Part shown: piece after piece, positions 40,201 to 55,200 of the stretch
Layout: every line of letters starts with the position of its first letter
How positions within the stretch are numbered: position 1 is the stretch's first letter
NCBI GenBank assembly: GCA_958510875.1
Contig: OY294067.1
Span: 230,979,771 to 231,043,770 of the forward strand
Reading direction: 5' to 3'
From: Endomychus coccineus
Taxonomy: Eukaryota; Arthropoda; Insecta; Coleoptera; Endomychidae
DNA length: 64,000 nucleotides
Made by a program: the position numbers and the translations under genes
The notes under the pieces: model-generated
The model's database searches: none
Told to the model about the DNA's origin: nothing
Seen by the model: the letters and a program-made list of their open reading frames with translations, nothing else

Positions 40201-43200
40201 TGTGCCAACATTTCATTCTGTAGTAAAACTTTTTATGTATGTCTTGTTTCCAATTGTAGAACTTATTATGTAAGAAAAAAAAATTTAGGTTGAAAGATAA
40301 AAGATAAAATATAGAATACAAAAATATGCAAATTCATAAATATGGTGGAATGATGTCGGGTTTTATTTAAGTAATGAGCTTAATAAATTGTAATTTTGTA
40401 TAATGTATAATTTAGTTTGAATTTTAAATTGTGTTTTAGTAGTGCTCTTCAATTTGACAGGTAGTGAATTGTACAATCTTATACCAATAAAGTCTTTTCT
40501 TTTCTGACAAACAGTTTTATTAAATTTTTGGTATTTATATTCTTTATTCTGTATGGCTCTAGTTGTGTAGGGATGATTTAGTCTTGCAGTATTATTTTGT
40601 TTATGTATTGACTGGATTACTGAGAACATATATAGACTTTTGATATTTAGTAATGATTCTTGTATAAATATAGGTTTAATGCTTGTCCTTACGGGGATCG
40701 AAAAAATTATTCTAATCACATAATTTTGTATAATTTGTAATGGTTTCAAGGAGTAATTATATGCAGAGCCCCAAACATTCACACCGTAAGATAAGATTGA
40801 TACAACCAGACTGTTATAAATAGTCAATAAATTTTTCTTATTTAGTATGCTCCTGAGGGAATAAAATCTATATATGAGTTTTTTTGCTTTTTTTGATAGA
40901 AAATCGATATGGTTTTCCCATTTAAGATATTTGTCAAAAAATATTCCCAAATACTTTATAGAATCTGATTGATCAATTACATCTGTGGAGTTTTCTATTT
41001 TTAAGGGTTCCAAGATGGGTGGCTGTCCTGCTTTCGTTGGCGAAAATGCTCTAAATTTAGTTTTGGAATTGTTCAATTTCAAATTGTTTGCATCCAACCA
41101 ATTTTTTATATCATTCATAGCTGATTGTGCTCTATCCCAAGCCTCGTTCCAGGTTGCGCCCTCACATATTACAACTGTATCGTCTGCATAAGACAATATT
41201 GTGTAATTTCCAAGTAAAAGAAAATTATTGATGAATATAAGAAAGAGTGTTGGCCCTAATATCGTCCCTTGAGGTATGCCGGTTTTAATTATTTGTCTAG
41301 AGCTTAGGGTGCTACCTATTCTGACTTGTTGATGTCTTTCTGCTAAGTAATTTTCTATTAGTTGAAGCACACAACCGCGAATGCCTATGTGTTCCAACTT
41401 TTTCAATAATTTTGCATGCATCACTGTGTCGAATGCTTTTTGAAGGTCAAGAAAAATGACAATGGTTTTTTTATCAACATTGCAATTATCTAATATGTGC
41501 GAGGTTAACGTCTGTACAGAGTCTGTTGCACTTATCCCTGCACGGAAGCCAAACTGATTATGTGATAGAATCGAATTTTTTTGTAGAAATGCATTGATTC
41601 TACTGTTTAAACATTTTTACATCATTTTTGATATATTGTTCATTAATGATATTGGACGGTAGTTTGCAACGCTTTCTCTGTTTCCCGTTTTAAAGATAGG
41701 CACTATGATACTCTCTTTAAATTGTGTTGGAATGATAGAGGTTTCAAAAATTGTATTTATTATATGTTCTAACGGTTTACTTATATAAGATTTCAAAAGT
41801 TTCAAAATTTTCATATGAATACCATCCTTGCCTGGAGCAGTCGAATTCCTCAAGTTAGTTATAATTTTTTCAATTTCTACATAGTCTACTGGTTCCAAAA
41901 ACATAGATACTCTATTTTTACTACTCCCATTTGTGATTAAGTGTGCAGAGCTTTCATTCTCGGTGTTGCAATTAGCAGTGAGTTTTTCTCCTATATCCAT
42001 GAAATAATTATTGAACATTTCTGCAAGTTCCTGAGGATTGTTTATATTGTGTTATTATTAACAATTTTGTTTATTTGTGCTGTTGTATTCTTTTTAGGGT
42101 TATTTGTGATCTCGTTTATTATTTTCCAAGTTTTTTTATAATTTTGTGAAACTTCATTTAATTTGCTTTTATAGTACTCATTTTTTGTTAATTTTATTGT
42201 ATTTGTCACATGATTACGGTATCTGTTGTACTCCTGTTTTAGTTCTTTATTCAGGTTGTATCTTATTACTTTCCTTTTTAGGTTATCTCTATGTCTAATA
42301 GATATTAAAATACCAGTAGTCATCCAGGGCTTCAGTTTTAGTTGCTTATTTTTAACCGATATAATCTCAGTACAGCTTTCTATGGCCCCCAGAACCTTTA
42401 TATAAAATGTATCAGAACATAGCTGTGAATCAGTGGATTTAAATATTTCGGAAAAATTCATATTTTTAATGATATTTAAAAGCTTCTTTTCGTCTATTCT
42501 TTTTATAAAATTAACATCCTCAGTTTTGTTGTTTTTATTTATTTCTGAAGGTTTGATATTAAAAATTAGTAGGTAATGATCCGTCATAGAGTTATGGAAT
42601 ACTATTGATTTAAATTTAAATTCATTACTCAATTTTTGAGTATTTGATTCATACAAATAAATATTATCAATAATAGTTGCGAAATCACCATCTACATGTG
42701 TTGGACAATTTATTTGTGATATAAATCCATTTTTTTCCATCATACTTGTGTATGACAACGTATTATGCTTATTGGTCATAGATTTGGTATCAATAATAGG
42801 TTCATTTGATCTTATTTCCGATTATCATGACATAGTTATACCGTACGACTTGAGTTTTTGGGATAAAATCAAATAAAATGTTATTATTACAGACTACCCC
42901 CTCCAGCAACTTTATTAGGAACTATCGTGTATCAATAGATACGACAATTGAAAGTACGTATCTTCTCTTCTATTAAAACTCAAATTTACTAAAATCGGAA
43001 GAGTCGTTTAGAAACTACATCGATTTAATTGATTACACTTTCAATAACTTCTCCCATTGCTATAAAGGTCGGTACGCTAATGAGCCTCGAACCAAAATGA
43101 TGCAAATATGTCTAACCTTTCTAATGATGTTAACAAAGATATACCTTAATGAGGAAATTTCCGGAGAAATTTGTAATTTTAATATTAAATTTTCAATTGC

Positions 43201-46200
43201 GCCCCCTAGCGGCAAAATTCAGAAAAAAAATGATTTCCAGAATTTTCTCACGGTCACTTTAATATTACTTTTTTTCCCACATTTCTATTCTCAGTAGTTT
43301 CTGAGATATGGCCGAGAGCCGCCCTTAACTGATCACGCTGTAGAATGATGTACACTAGTAAGGGAAGTATTATGAGAAAAATACAAAATAGCTTTCAGAC
43401 ACTCCTACGGCTCAAATGAAATATTGTAGGAACAGATATATGTTGGAAATGATTTAGAAAGCTATGTTACATTGAAATGTTATTCAAATAGTCTACACAA
43501 TGTATTTTACTACTCTATATTTTATACTGACACCTACTGCCAGGCTCACTTTCAAATTATTCTCAGTATGATACAACCTTGATTAATACTGACACCTGTT
43601 GTCACATGAACTATCAAAATTTGCCACAGAGTTAAATAGACTGCGACTTTACATCGTTGAGCGACTTTACATCGTTGACATCACTTCTATTGTAAATGAG
43701 AATTTCGGGCCCGTGTGCAGTCTATATGTGTGATACATAATAACCAGAATAACGCGTTTGTCATTATGGTTCAATAAACTAGTATAATTCCGTATGGAAA
43801 TCTGAAGATGGATATCAGAAATAGCACTTGGAACCGGGCTACGGCTCTCAAAAACAGTACTGTTCCAATTTCGCCAATTTAAAGCGATTTTTTTTCATCA
43901 TATAATTTTTATCTTACAGTTTTATTGTTTATAGTTACTTGTCAAAGTTTATTTTGTTTCTCTTTAATTCATTTTCAATTTGTTTCCTTAATGACAGTAG
44001 AAGCATTCCGCAAAAAGTTTCAATTCTATCGCTGATTTTTTTCTAATCTTAGATGTAATTCAAAAACAATTGTGATTTTCACAAAATGTTTGAAGATAAA
44101 AGTAAATGTATTCAATTATTTGAAATAGAAAGATGAGGTACATACTTACTTTTTCTACTTATACACACAGGTCTCATTTGAGTATTATTATTTGAACAAA
44201 TATTCAAGTCGAATACAAATTCAATAGTACCTAAAATGGTTTATGTATTTCCGTATTAAATTAACTTATGAATAAGGCATTTGCATATTTTGTTTGCGGC
44301 TATGCAGCTTATTCTAGTCAATATATCTACACGAATTGAGTAAAAATATGCAACATGGAATTTTTGATTATGGAATTTTTTTGCATATTTTCGCTAGTTA
44401 TTGTATAAAAATGCATATTTTTCAAAAATAATTGAAATTCTTTAGGTTTTGAAAAACAGATTTGTCAAATTATTATTTTAAATAATATAGTTATCATTTC
44501 ATATGAATAATAATTATTTACTGAAAGAAATTTCATATAATATAAAAATGACAAAATCTGAAGCTGCTAGATCTTTTCTGCTTTATTCATGGATAGCAAA
44601 CCACACCTCTACATTATCTACGAACGGGGAAATTTTTTTTTCCAAATTTGTTCCAAACACGTAGTCTAATTGATTTATTTCAGTGTCAGTTCATATTTTG
44701 TTGAGTAGGTATAGCTTTGTAGATCCTATGTAAAAGAAAATATCAGATAGATCAGCACGTAGCAACAAAAATTCATGAGCATAATAGTAAGCACAGTACG
44801 AGCTGTAAGCAAACATTTCTGAATCAAATGCCAGAATCAAGCACAGAAACACAGTTGAGAAATAATTTTAAAGAGGATTTATGCTAAATGTGCGAATATA
44901 CCACTTTACAAGCTTGAAAATGAAAGGTTCAAACAATTTCTTAAAAAACATACGTCCCTAGCAATTCCATCTCAGTCATCTCCAAGAAAAACATTTGAAA
45001 AATAACTATTTATGGATTACTGTTGATGGAACCACAAATGCCCGAGGTGAATTAATACTTAGCAAATTTGATTTTTGAAGCCACCTTTAAGAATTCAAGC
45101 AAATTTGTGTGAATCTACAATAAGAACTTTGCAAAAAAAACAATTTCCTTAGATGCTCTAGTTAATTCCTTATATGATGTTCACAGGTTTTCCTTTGTTG
45201 ATTATTGTTCCATGGATATTGAGCCGATTATTTTTCGAAGACACTTTATGCTGGACAACAAATGATAATTATCCAATATCCTTGATAATCAGTTTACCAA
45301 CTTGTGTTTCTATAATCGTAAGTATATTTCACGTTACTACTGAAATATTAGAATATTACTGAGTGAGTTTTCGTCATTCATTTTTATTATTAATATTGAA
45401 TATATAATACATGCTTCAGTCTCTTCAAGAACGAATTGGTTATGGTTAATGATCTTAAATCTAGTAATTTGATGTCCCATAATTAAATGTTGTTCAGGAA
45501 TTGGAGGCAGCATCTGGAATTTAGATGAGTCGCATCTTCCTGTTTGTAGCATTTAAAGCTATGAAGAAGAGATTTTAAAGCTTTCAAAATATTTTTAAAT
45601 TGGAAATGTTTATTTCTTGTTTATTAACTTAATTTCTTCTGAATACGTTTATGATTCTTGACTGATAGTATTGAAATTTGATGATGAATGACTTATAATA
45701 TCCGCAGAGGGTCGCATATTTATATCTAACGTACAGTATCGACGTTTTTCATTAGAGATTGGATCTCGTTTTAATAAAATTTAATTCAACATTGCCAATC
45801 ATAGTAGTTGATTACTACTGTTTCCTTCTGTATCCGTGATACGGTGATAATATGATGTGGCCCCAAATTTCTTGGAAGAGTATAATCATCAGAAAAACAA
45901 TAGTTTCGCTTAGGTTTGCCGATTTGGAATTCTGCGATGCGGATATCTTTCCCTTCTCCGGCCATTGCAACGACAAAGTCCATAAATCAATAACATATCA
46001 ACTATTTCAGTGTTAGTGAAATTTTGAGCCATAATTTTATAAAATTTTTACGGAAAGCAAAGTAAAAACTAACAGTTTGAGAATAAATTCTTCAAATGAC
46101 ATTAGAAAAGCAAAGGCAACTAAGGTATTTTAATCAAGTAAAATTAGTAAGCCAAAATTGCAGAGACTCGAAAATTAATTTTTTCAAGCTAATCCGTTGA

Positions 46201-49200
46201 TTTTATCAAAATTTTTTAATAGTAAGAAAAGTTTTCAAATTAGATAAGCTATCTACATAAAAAATATCGAGTGAATTACATTGAGCAAAAAAAAGTTCTG
46301 GACACTTTTCCCGTTACATCCTCAAGTTTCAGCCATTTCTATGGTCTCTAAGGCTCTGTGCTCCACTCTCAAAAATGGTCATTATTGACAGTAATTCACC
46401 TGCTAAATATTGTAGAAGTTCTTCATCACGTTCTCAAGTTATACCGAAAAAACACAATTATTTTTGCAATTTTGAAGCCCTCTATCGGGTAAACAAGACA
46501 AGGCAAAAGTAAGAAGGCTCATCAACTTTTTTTCGAATCAAAGAATCTTCGGTTTTATTTTGGCCACGCAGTTCGAGGACACCCTGTATAATTTAACGGA
46601 TCTAAGATTATGCTACATTTGTTCTTATAATAATAATAATAATAATGTGAATCATACATAAGGCTTTATTTATTGAAAGTAATTCTTTGCCAATTCGTTT
46701 TTGAGAAACTAGATGTAATTAAAATCTGATAATTTGTGGTAGGACGTTTTCGCATATTGCCAGTCGATCTAAAATATTCAGATTCAGAGCATCCAGCTAC
46801 TATTTATATCGGAAATAGTCTCTAACTTTATTATTTCAAAAAGAACAACGTCCCCTATACCTACACCGAGCGGTATTTGAAATATTCAGCTTTCAAAGGA
46901 TATAAATAATAAAACCAATAATTCTCTTTATGAGTATGTCAAATAGTCTTTGCCCATATTTCTGGGGTTGATTTTCTTGGCCTCTTTCCCCATAGCCACT
47001 GATTTCTCCTCCGAACTATCATCTGTTCTACCGTCATCCCTGTAGAAATGTTCAGTTATACCCAGATGTGTATAATGGGGTGTTAAAAATGTAATGGTGA
47101 GGAAAGGGGTATACGAATACCCATTGATTTTTCTTCCGAACTACCGTCGGTGCCAATGTGATCCCTGTAATAGTTTTACAATTATCATACTCCAGATGTG
47201 TTTAATGGAGTTCAAAATGTATTGTTAAGGAAGGGGGTAGACGAAGCCCTTCTTTGGGCATATTTTACAGCTGACATATCTACTTTCTACTTGGAGCTTA
47301 TTCATGTTTACCAAGATCGACAACATTTGTTTCAAGGTATTATTGTAATGCAGGTATATCATTCTTACTTAACCATTCTTGTATATCACATTTTTTGGGG
47401 GTGCTTGTTGGCAGTTTATTCATTATCCACTACCATTCAAACTAAAAGTTGTTCTGATACATGTCACCATTTAATCGACATCCTTTGTTTTTGAAGAAAA
47501 TATTAGTTCTGCACTAGGAACTAACTGATATACAATCAGCATGAAGTACCCACAATATACACTTTACACTGAGCCAGAAACCTCCATCGCTGGACGGGCA
47601 GACAGACGAATTTTTTCAAAGTTGATTAAAATTCGATGGGTAACACTATGGTTCAGGAATTATTCCTCTATGACTTCAACGATTTTAGAAATAGCTTGAG
47701 TAAATGCTATATACTCTCGAATTGCGCAATGTTTATTATTCAGGTTTTTCGTTCTCCACGGCTCTCTTCTGAAAACATAATACAAATCTATAAGCTGAAA
47801 GCTGAATATTTCAAAAACCACTCAACATAGGTATGGTTGATAAAACTCAAAAAACAGTAAAATATCTTTTTAACTTCGGTATAATTCATAGAGTGATCGT
47901 TTGAAAAAGTTGAGCAATATCAAAAAAGTAATGTAAGGAAAATGAAATTTCAATGTCCATTAAAATAAGATACAAGGCGTTAAATTGGTCCCAATCTGTA
48001 TAACGTAGCAGAACCCTATATTGAAAGAATCCTCATGGGCAGCTCAATCGAAATATGGCATAATACACAGTTTCTTATTCAAAATAAGGAACTTGGATTC
48101 TGTTTCCGGTACAACCGAAAGTATTTAACGCCAATTTGGAATATCCGAAAACGTTATATCTCAAATGTTCATATATTAAATACATCTAGTTTCCCTAAAA
48201 CGTCTAATTGAAACTCGCAAAAAGTCACCCAATAGGTATTATCTAATAACATGATTATTCAAGTATGTTAGTAATTTGAGCTTTTTATCAGTTTTTTATT
48301 TTAGGATGGAATAAGAAAACATAGGTACATTCATCATACATTGTTTTCTTATTTAACCAACGATACATGCTTCAGGTGGTTCTTTCGATAGTATTTCATC
48401 ATAAATTTGGGATTCTATGAGATCAGTCTTGGTATCAAAAAACATAGCGGCCCATATTTTCAAAACCATTGAAATCAAGTAACGTTATGGATTACTTATA
48501 ATTCCAGATTAATCTGGTTTTCTTCGTGAGGATTTCCATGGTACTTTTCAACAAATTAAAATCTCCATTGAATGAAGATAATAAAAGACACATGAAGTGG
48601 GCTAAATCAACTTTAATTCTTGTACCGTTGTTTGGAGTGAATTATGCATTATTCCTAGGCCTAAAATACTCCACGAATGAATACGTACAACTTCTCTGGA
48701 TAACATGCGATCAGCTATTTGGCAGTTTTCAGGTGAGTCTTCTTCTTTCGTGCATCTAGAATCAAAATTTGATTTGATTACACTAGTCACAACTGGAACT
48801 ATGTTATTGAACCAGTCATTCCTGCGAAGAGCATAATTTTACTAATATTTCATTAAAAATGCGTATATTTCAGAAGGTATTGTAAAACATATTTGACATT
48901 TTAGACGGGAGAATTTCAATGAAGGGCTTCCAATGAAAGTTAGATTCCTCATTTCTTTACAAATTTAAAATTGGCAGTATGTTTTGCACAAAAATTCAGA
49001 AATAAGGTGTTCTGTCAGTCATCTTCGAGATTGATAAAAAATTTGCTGGAACTGAATAATTGAGGGCTAAGTCCACTAATTTTGCAGGAATACAAAATCA
49101 GAATAAAACTATAATTCAATGAAAAATATTTATTTATGAGAGAGATTTTTCATTTTGTTATCCAAAAACCTAGTTCCATTATTGTTTTTTCTTGGAATTA

Positions 49201-52200
49201 ATTGCAAGGCATGATTTGAAGTGAATTTATCGAGGTATATTTTCTTGAATACTAAATTTAATAAACATATGTCTTTGTTACGGTCTTTAATATTTGGAAT
49301 CTCTTATATTAAATGTATAGCGACTAGGATTTCCTTCTAGATTTGTATCTGATTGAATCGTTCGAATAAGCTATGTACACATACAGCAGATCTAAATCTA
49401 TTGACGTCTAATAATAATCAACCCAGGTCTGCTTCTATGCGTTTATCGCATATAAATTCAATACTAGTGGTGAAAATTAATAAATTTGTTATTCAAATAT
49501 TTTAGTAGCTAGAAGATTCAAGATCAAATCAAAAAGATTGGAGAGAAGGAGAAATGACTCGCTACCGAAGTTGTACAACGGAATTTCTTGATATGGGCTG
49601 TTCGCTGTAGGCAAGAAATGACGCCATAGCTGAAGGTCAGAATGTTTTTGAATATCTTCAAGAACTTAGTAGACATCCGCGGACAACTATTCTAGAAAAA
49701 TTCTGGCTACCGGAAGGATTCCGAATAACAGTCATCTAAGCCGTGACTCAGGATATCACCTTCCCAACATTTGGAGGACCAATTTCATCTCGCACATGAT
49801 CACATGGTATACTATAATAAATAGTACCTCATAAACCAGAAGTAATCAGCTTTAGTTCAAGCCTCAAGTCTGCCCTGGAGATTCCACTTATAATGATTGG
49901 CGAAACATGTAATTTAAAGGTGCCGCAAGCGGTTGACTTTTGATGGTGGTTGTCACCATTTCCAGCCATCAAAGGATTTACATGATTATGCAAATCCTTT
50001 GAAGTGATATATTAAAAAATATATCCACCAATTTTCAGCTTCAGGAATGATAAAATTAGATAACGAAAAAATTGTGGTAACTCAAGCCTCGCTACCGAGG
50101 ACCTGCGACTACGGCTGGAGTAGCACCCCCTACAGGACGATGCAATTGTTTTGTAGAAGTTATGGTTTTTTCCTTTAAAAAATTAGTAAAAACATTTTTT
50201 TATCAACCATCTTTACATGGGCATCGGGGCATTACCTATTCATTCGGCTTTAAGGCAACTACAAACTTTCTTTTTATATGGAAATGGTATCTGGAAGGGA
50301 TCACATTCCCGTTAATATTACCGGATGTGCGGTATACGGTATTGAATTCACGTTAGTTCAAGGAGAACCGAGTGGAAATTAGAAGAAAATATTTCTAACA
50401 AGATTCATTTCGATTACATCTTGCATAATTTTCACAAGAGATTCAATAATCGATGTGAAAAATAAACTATTCAGATAACAAGTTTTGAATAGAGGTACGA
50501 GGAAGCGTAAAATAGCGTTGAATTCATATCATTTATTAAATTTGCGGTAGACGAAAGGGCAAATTTTCTCGAGTGACTTATAATACATAATTAATTTTTG
50601 TGAAATCTGTAATCCAAAAATGGCTCAAGACAAAGCAGCACAGTGCCTATTGGAGGGAACTGTCCCGTATGTCGCACTCCAAGCTACTAATGGGAGACCT
50701 ACAGCAGCAACGAGTGACAATAAATAAGGAATCTTGTTGCATTCCTGACCAGACACGCCCTATGCAAGAAACATCTCTGCACGATGAGTCAGGTAGTTCA
50801 ACCCACATACAGTGGTTGCGGCGTGGAAGATGAGATAGTTATGCATGTGCTGTGTCAGTACACGGCATACGCGGTTGGTCGTTGGACATACCTTGGGGAC
50901 GATAAAACTTCACCTTAGAAAATCAACGTAATACACAAGTGTTATACCAAGTTTTGTCCACCACTGCTTTTACTCAATTTTAAATACATAATCTGTATAA
51001 ATGTATATAAATATTGACGTAATATCGTGATGGAACCTACATAGATACTATATTATTCCAAAAATTGAGACAACTTTGTTTCTATGTAGTTTGTGTCCTA
51101 ATTAAACAGTTTATTTCAATATAAGCAAAGGGACCCAAAATTAATATTTATAAAGAAAATTGTATTCCAATCCCAGAAAAAATCAATGAGAAAACGCAAA
51201 ATTCAGAAGAATGGTTTTTGCCTGCGAAATCGAGAAACCGCTGTGAATGCATGTTAAGGAAACTGTGCTTACTTCTTCCAATTGGAGAAAAAATTTGGTT
51301 CTTCATGGATGAAATATCATATGCTGAACACCCCTTTACAGCTGCCTAGCAGGTTGGATATGTCGAAGTACGGTAGGCTAACCGCATTTCTGAAAAGTAA
51401 GTGCAAAGAACATAAGTCAAAAACATTCAGCATAAGAGATTGAAACATTCATAGAAGACGCACCAGAAGTAGATTTTCAATGATAAAAATTATGGATCAT
51501 GGTATTTCCGGACTAATAGGGGCAATGAGAATTGGTTAAAGACGAGGGTTCTTATCTCTATGTATCTCTACCTGTTACTTAAACCAAGAGAATTGTGCAA
51601 GAATTACAACACCAGATTTTTTGTGTTTTTCAACAAAGGAAAATATCCCCAACAATGTGTTGGAATCAATACACTATCTAAAGTTACATTTAAAATCCCA
51701 AATTATTTGAGATATGAGAACCCAAAGCAGTATAATAATCATTAACTTCAGCAACACTTCTTCAAATGTTGAGCCGAGTATGAACATCATCATCATCGTT
51801 TGAGGGTCACTTAGCTGGGCCCATTGTGCGCCCCGTGGTCAGAAGCCTATTCTATTCTAGCAGGTTTGTGGCCCGTCAGAAACCCAGAATATTGTCAGTG
51901 CTGGCTTCCATAAGTTCTTCTGGGAGCAGTTTTGAGTCTCCGAAATGTCGGTGCCTGAGGGATGCTCATATAGGATGACCATACTGAAACGTCATAGCGG
52001 TTGAACGGCGGAAACGGTCGCAGAAGATTATCTTGAAGAGTCAAAGAATAATAAACTTTCTACCAACTGTCTTGCTCTATCTACTACACGGAACTATGAC
52101 TTGAATCAAATATTCAATCTTATCATTTAAAACAATGTCGGGATCTTAATAAATTTTTTTATCCAAGACCAGTCTCGAATGTAGTAGATAGCCTAAAATT

Positions 52201-55200
52201 TCGCCTACCTGTCTCTTGTCTTGTAGACTGTTGTTCAAACTGGCTTACTGACCTTTCTGCATCTTTCTGATTCTCCTTGTTGAAACAAAACTTCAGTTTA
52301 GTATATCTTACCCTATACACGTCGCTGGAGTTCATTCGAATTCCCAAATCCTCGTCTGCCGCATCTTGCTTCAGAAGTGTATCATAAACTTCACCATCAG
52401 AAATAACTAAATTCTCATATTTCTGCTGCAAGATCTCCCAAGCTACCTGAATCTGTCGCATATCTAGTTCGTATGCCTTCTTCGTAGAACGATGTTCTTA
52501 TCTTGCTCCATATCTTGCTCACACACAATGACAAACTTGGTCAGAACCACGCATAATTTATCATTAAACCTTGGAAAGACAAATCACCATGAAAGTTAGT
52601 CTATATGAAACCTGAAATGGCCGAGAAACTCACGGAAACTATACATCCCCTTAGTCTTCTCACGTCGCCAAAATGTAGTGACCCAGACGAAAAAATACCC
52701 GCCGTTCTCTCGATCACTAATTCGAATATAAACTAAGCCCAAATTACAAAATACGTAATTTATTTTTTAAGGAAACGGCTAAATACAATATTTTTCGAGT
52801 TCGTTAATTTGATGTAATTGACAACAACTCAAGTTAACTTATTATTCTATCTGAGGAACTAGATTGAAAAATGGAGAATGACACATAGATAAAGTAAATT
52901 AATTTTGGATTACATGTATCAAACTTTCGAATGTCTCTGACACAATTACATCGCAGCAGTCATAATTTTGATATTCCAAAAAATCAGTATTAGAAACCGT
53001 TACTCTATGTAATTTATCATTATGATAAAATCAAAGAACAATTATTTTGTTTTTATATCATTTCAAGTATAACTAGGAACTATAGTTCCTATTAGTTCCT
53101 ATATATACGTGAGATGCTTATAATTTTGCATCTGTTTAATAATGACACTTAGGTGTTGAAACCATAGTAACGTTCTCATGTTATTAAAAGTGGTATTAAG
53201 TAGTATTTTGACGAGAACTATGCTTCATAGCAATGCAAAAAATCAATTAAATGGTTCATCTTGAATTTCAATTGAACGCAATCAATTAAAATACTATTTT
53301 ATTTTCAGGGATTCTTTGTCGCAATATTGTATTGTTTTTTAAATGGAGAAGTTAAAGCAGAAATTAAGATATTTGTCCATAACATTCTCATGTACTTGGC
53401 TTCTAATAAACCTTTCAAAAACTGTTTTCCATGCAGAAATAAATTTTTAAGGTGAGTTAATTCATTGTTAAATAATTTGTTAAGAGTATGCTAGGCACTA
53501 AAACCTTATCGTGACGCTCAATACTATAATTTTTTTTTCAATGTTCCATAGGTACTTTATTACATAGCATACTCGTGCCACACATTATCTAAAAAGTGAA
53601 ATACAATAACGACGGAAATGAATTAATTTTGATATAATAATATTTCAGTACTCATGATTTTGGTAGGCATTTTAGGCACGAATACAATTAGTACGCTTTT
53701 CCTAAATACGTTATGAGAATATATGCCTGATAATAGATGTAAGCAGACGGCAAGGAATTCGTTACTCATCTATTTTCTGTCAACATTGAATAGATAATTA
53801 AACTGATGCCTTCCTGTAGGTCGACAAACGGCAGAACATCCTTCTGTACTACGATGTCATGTAGTTCTCTGAATGCCAATTCTATTCTACATCGCAAAAA
53901 CAGCTTGGGAAAATGTAGATGTGATCTATTTCCCAAATTGAAGTGCTCAAATCATGCAATAGGTAGGTTGAGAACATCTTTATATAAAACTATATTTCTA
54001 CGCTAATGCTATGACAAGATTAGGATTCATCAATAATACTAACAGAATGTTATTCATCAAGCAACAGTTTCAAATAAAATATAAGTTCGAAAAATGTGCA
54101 CGTCAATACTTGGTATTACAAACTGCAAATGTTTTTTTAATGGGACATCTATATATTCGTAGATAGGTGGCGTTGGAACAGGCACGCGCTAACTCGTAAT
54201 TTTAAAACCCTTATAGTCGAGGAAATATAGCCGTAAAAAGGCCAAATGATCGAATTTTTTACTGGCAACCTGTATCGAGATGCGGTTTTCGCCATTTGCT
54301 TCAGAAACACAATACTGTTTTACCAGGAAACGCTTGGTTGCACTTGTGCATGCAAAAAATGCATCTAAATAATGCGATTTGCGGAACTGTATTGTTGCTC
54401 ACCAAATATTAACCAAAATTGGCCAAAATTTGTTACTCAGGGGTTTTTGGGGTCGCTGATTACGAATTTGATGTGAATGCGCCTTGAATTCGTGTTGAGC
54501 GACCACAAAAACCCCCAGAGAACAAGGTTTTTAGGTTTGATGTTTGAAATTCGATAATAGTCCCAAGTGCCCCTCATTGCCCCACATTGCTCCACTTTGC
54601 TCCGGACACTTGAGTTAACGAACATCATTTAGTTTGTGTTTAAAAATCCCAAAATTGCCATAAAATACCGAATGATTGAGAAAATTTGAGGATTTGCGCT
54701 TTATACTGCAAATACCCCCCAAGCCTGAAATTGGCCCCAGAATGCAGCGTGGCGTTTTGTTAACATCAAATTCGTAATCAGCGACCCCAAAAACCCCTGA
54801 GTATCAAATTTTGGCCAATTTTGGTTAATATTTGGTGAGCAACAATACAGTTCCGCAAATCGCATTATTTAAATGCATTTTTTGCATGCACAAGTGCAAC
54901 CAAGCTTTTCCTGGTAAAACAAATATGGCACATTTTTTTTCTATTGTGTTTCTGAAGCAAATGGCGAAAACCGCATCTCGATACAGGTTGCCAGTAAAAA
55001 ATTCGATCATTTTGGCTATAATTCATCGACTATTATGAAAATATGATGGCCAACTCGTAACCGTGGTTTAAAATATGATGCACCAACTGGTGACAGGGGA
55101 AACGATAGTCCGTAACATCTAAAACTGATCCACTAACTATACCTAGCGATTATAACAGTACACAATGATTGAAAAGCATTAAAAAATTATGAGTGGAACC

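Larger units (their letters stand above)
38544..43340. mobile_element. Composite with 530-bp inverted arms, TA-flanked
   Basis: Arms 38544-39075 and 42813-43340 are inverted copies, roughly 80-85% identical by eye, ending CAGCGT/ACGCTG with TA just outside each end. Between them are a smaller fold-back element (39165-40113) and a LINE (40114-42812). No transposase of its own is visible. It is either a long-TIR DNA element that received other insertions or two inverted copies of a repeat. Confidence 0.7.
54213..55033. mobile_element. Fold-back element, 821 bp, with three shared boxes
   Basis: Arms 54213-54473 and 54763-55033 are inverted copies (for example TGGTGAGCAACAATACAGTT and complement). 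Both arms carry the shared box at their inner end. A third copy lies in the spacer. No coding capacity; the open frames are mirror by-products of the arms. Confidence 0.88.

Noticed and set aside
47198..47494. 98-codon frame after the 125-bp duplication
   Set aside because: Part of it is one copy of a diverged non-coding duplication. No domain or splice context.
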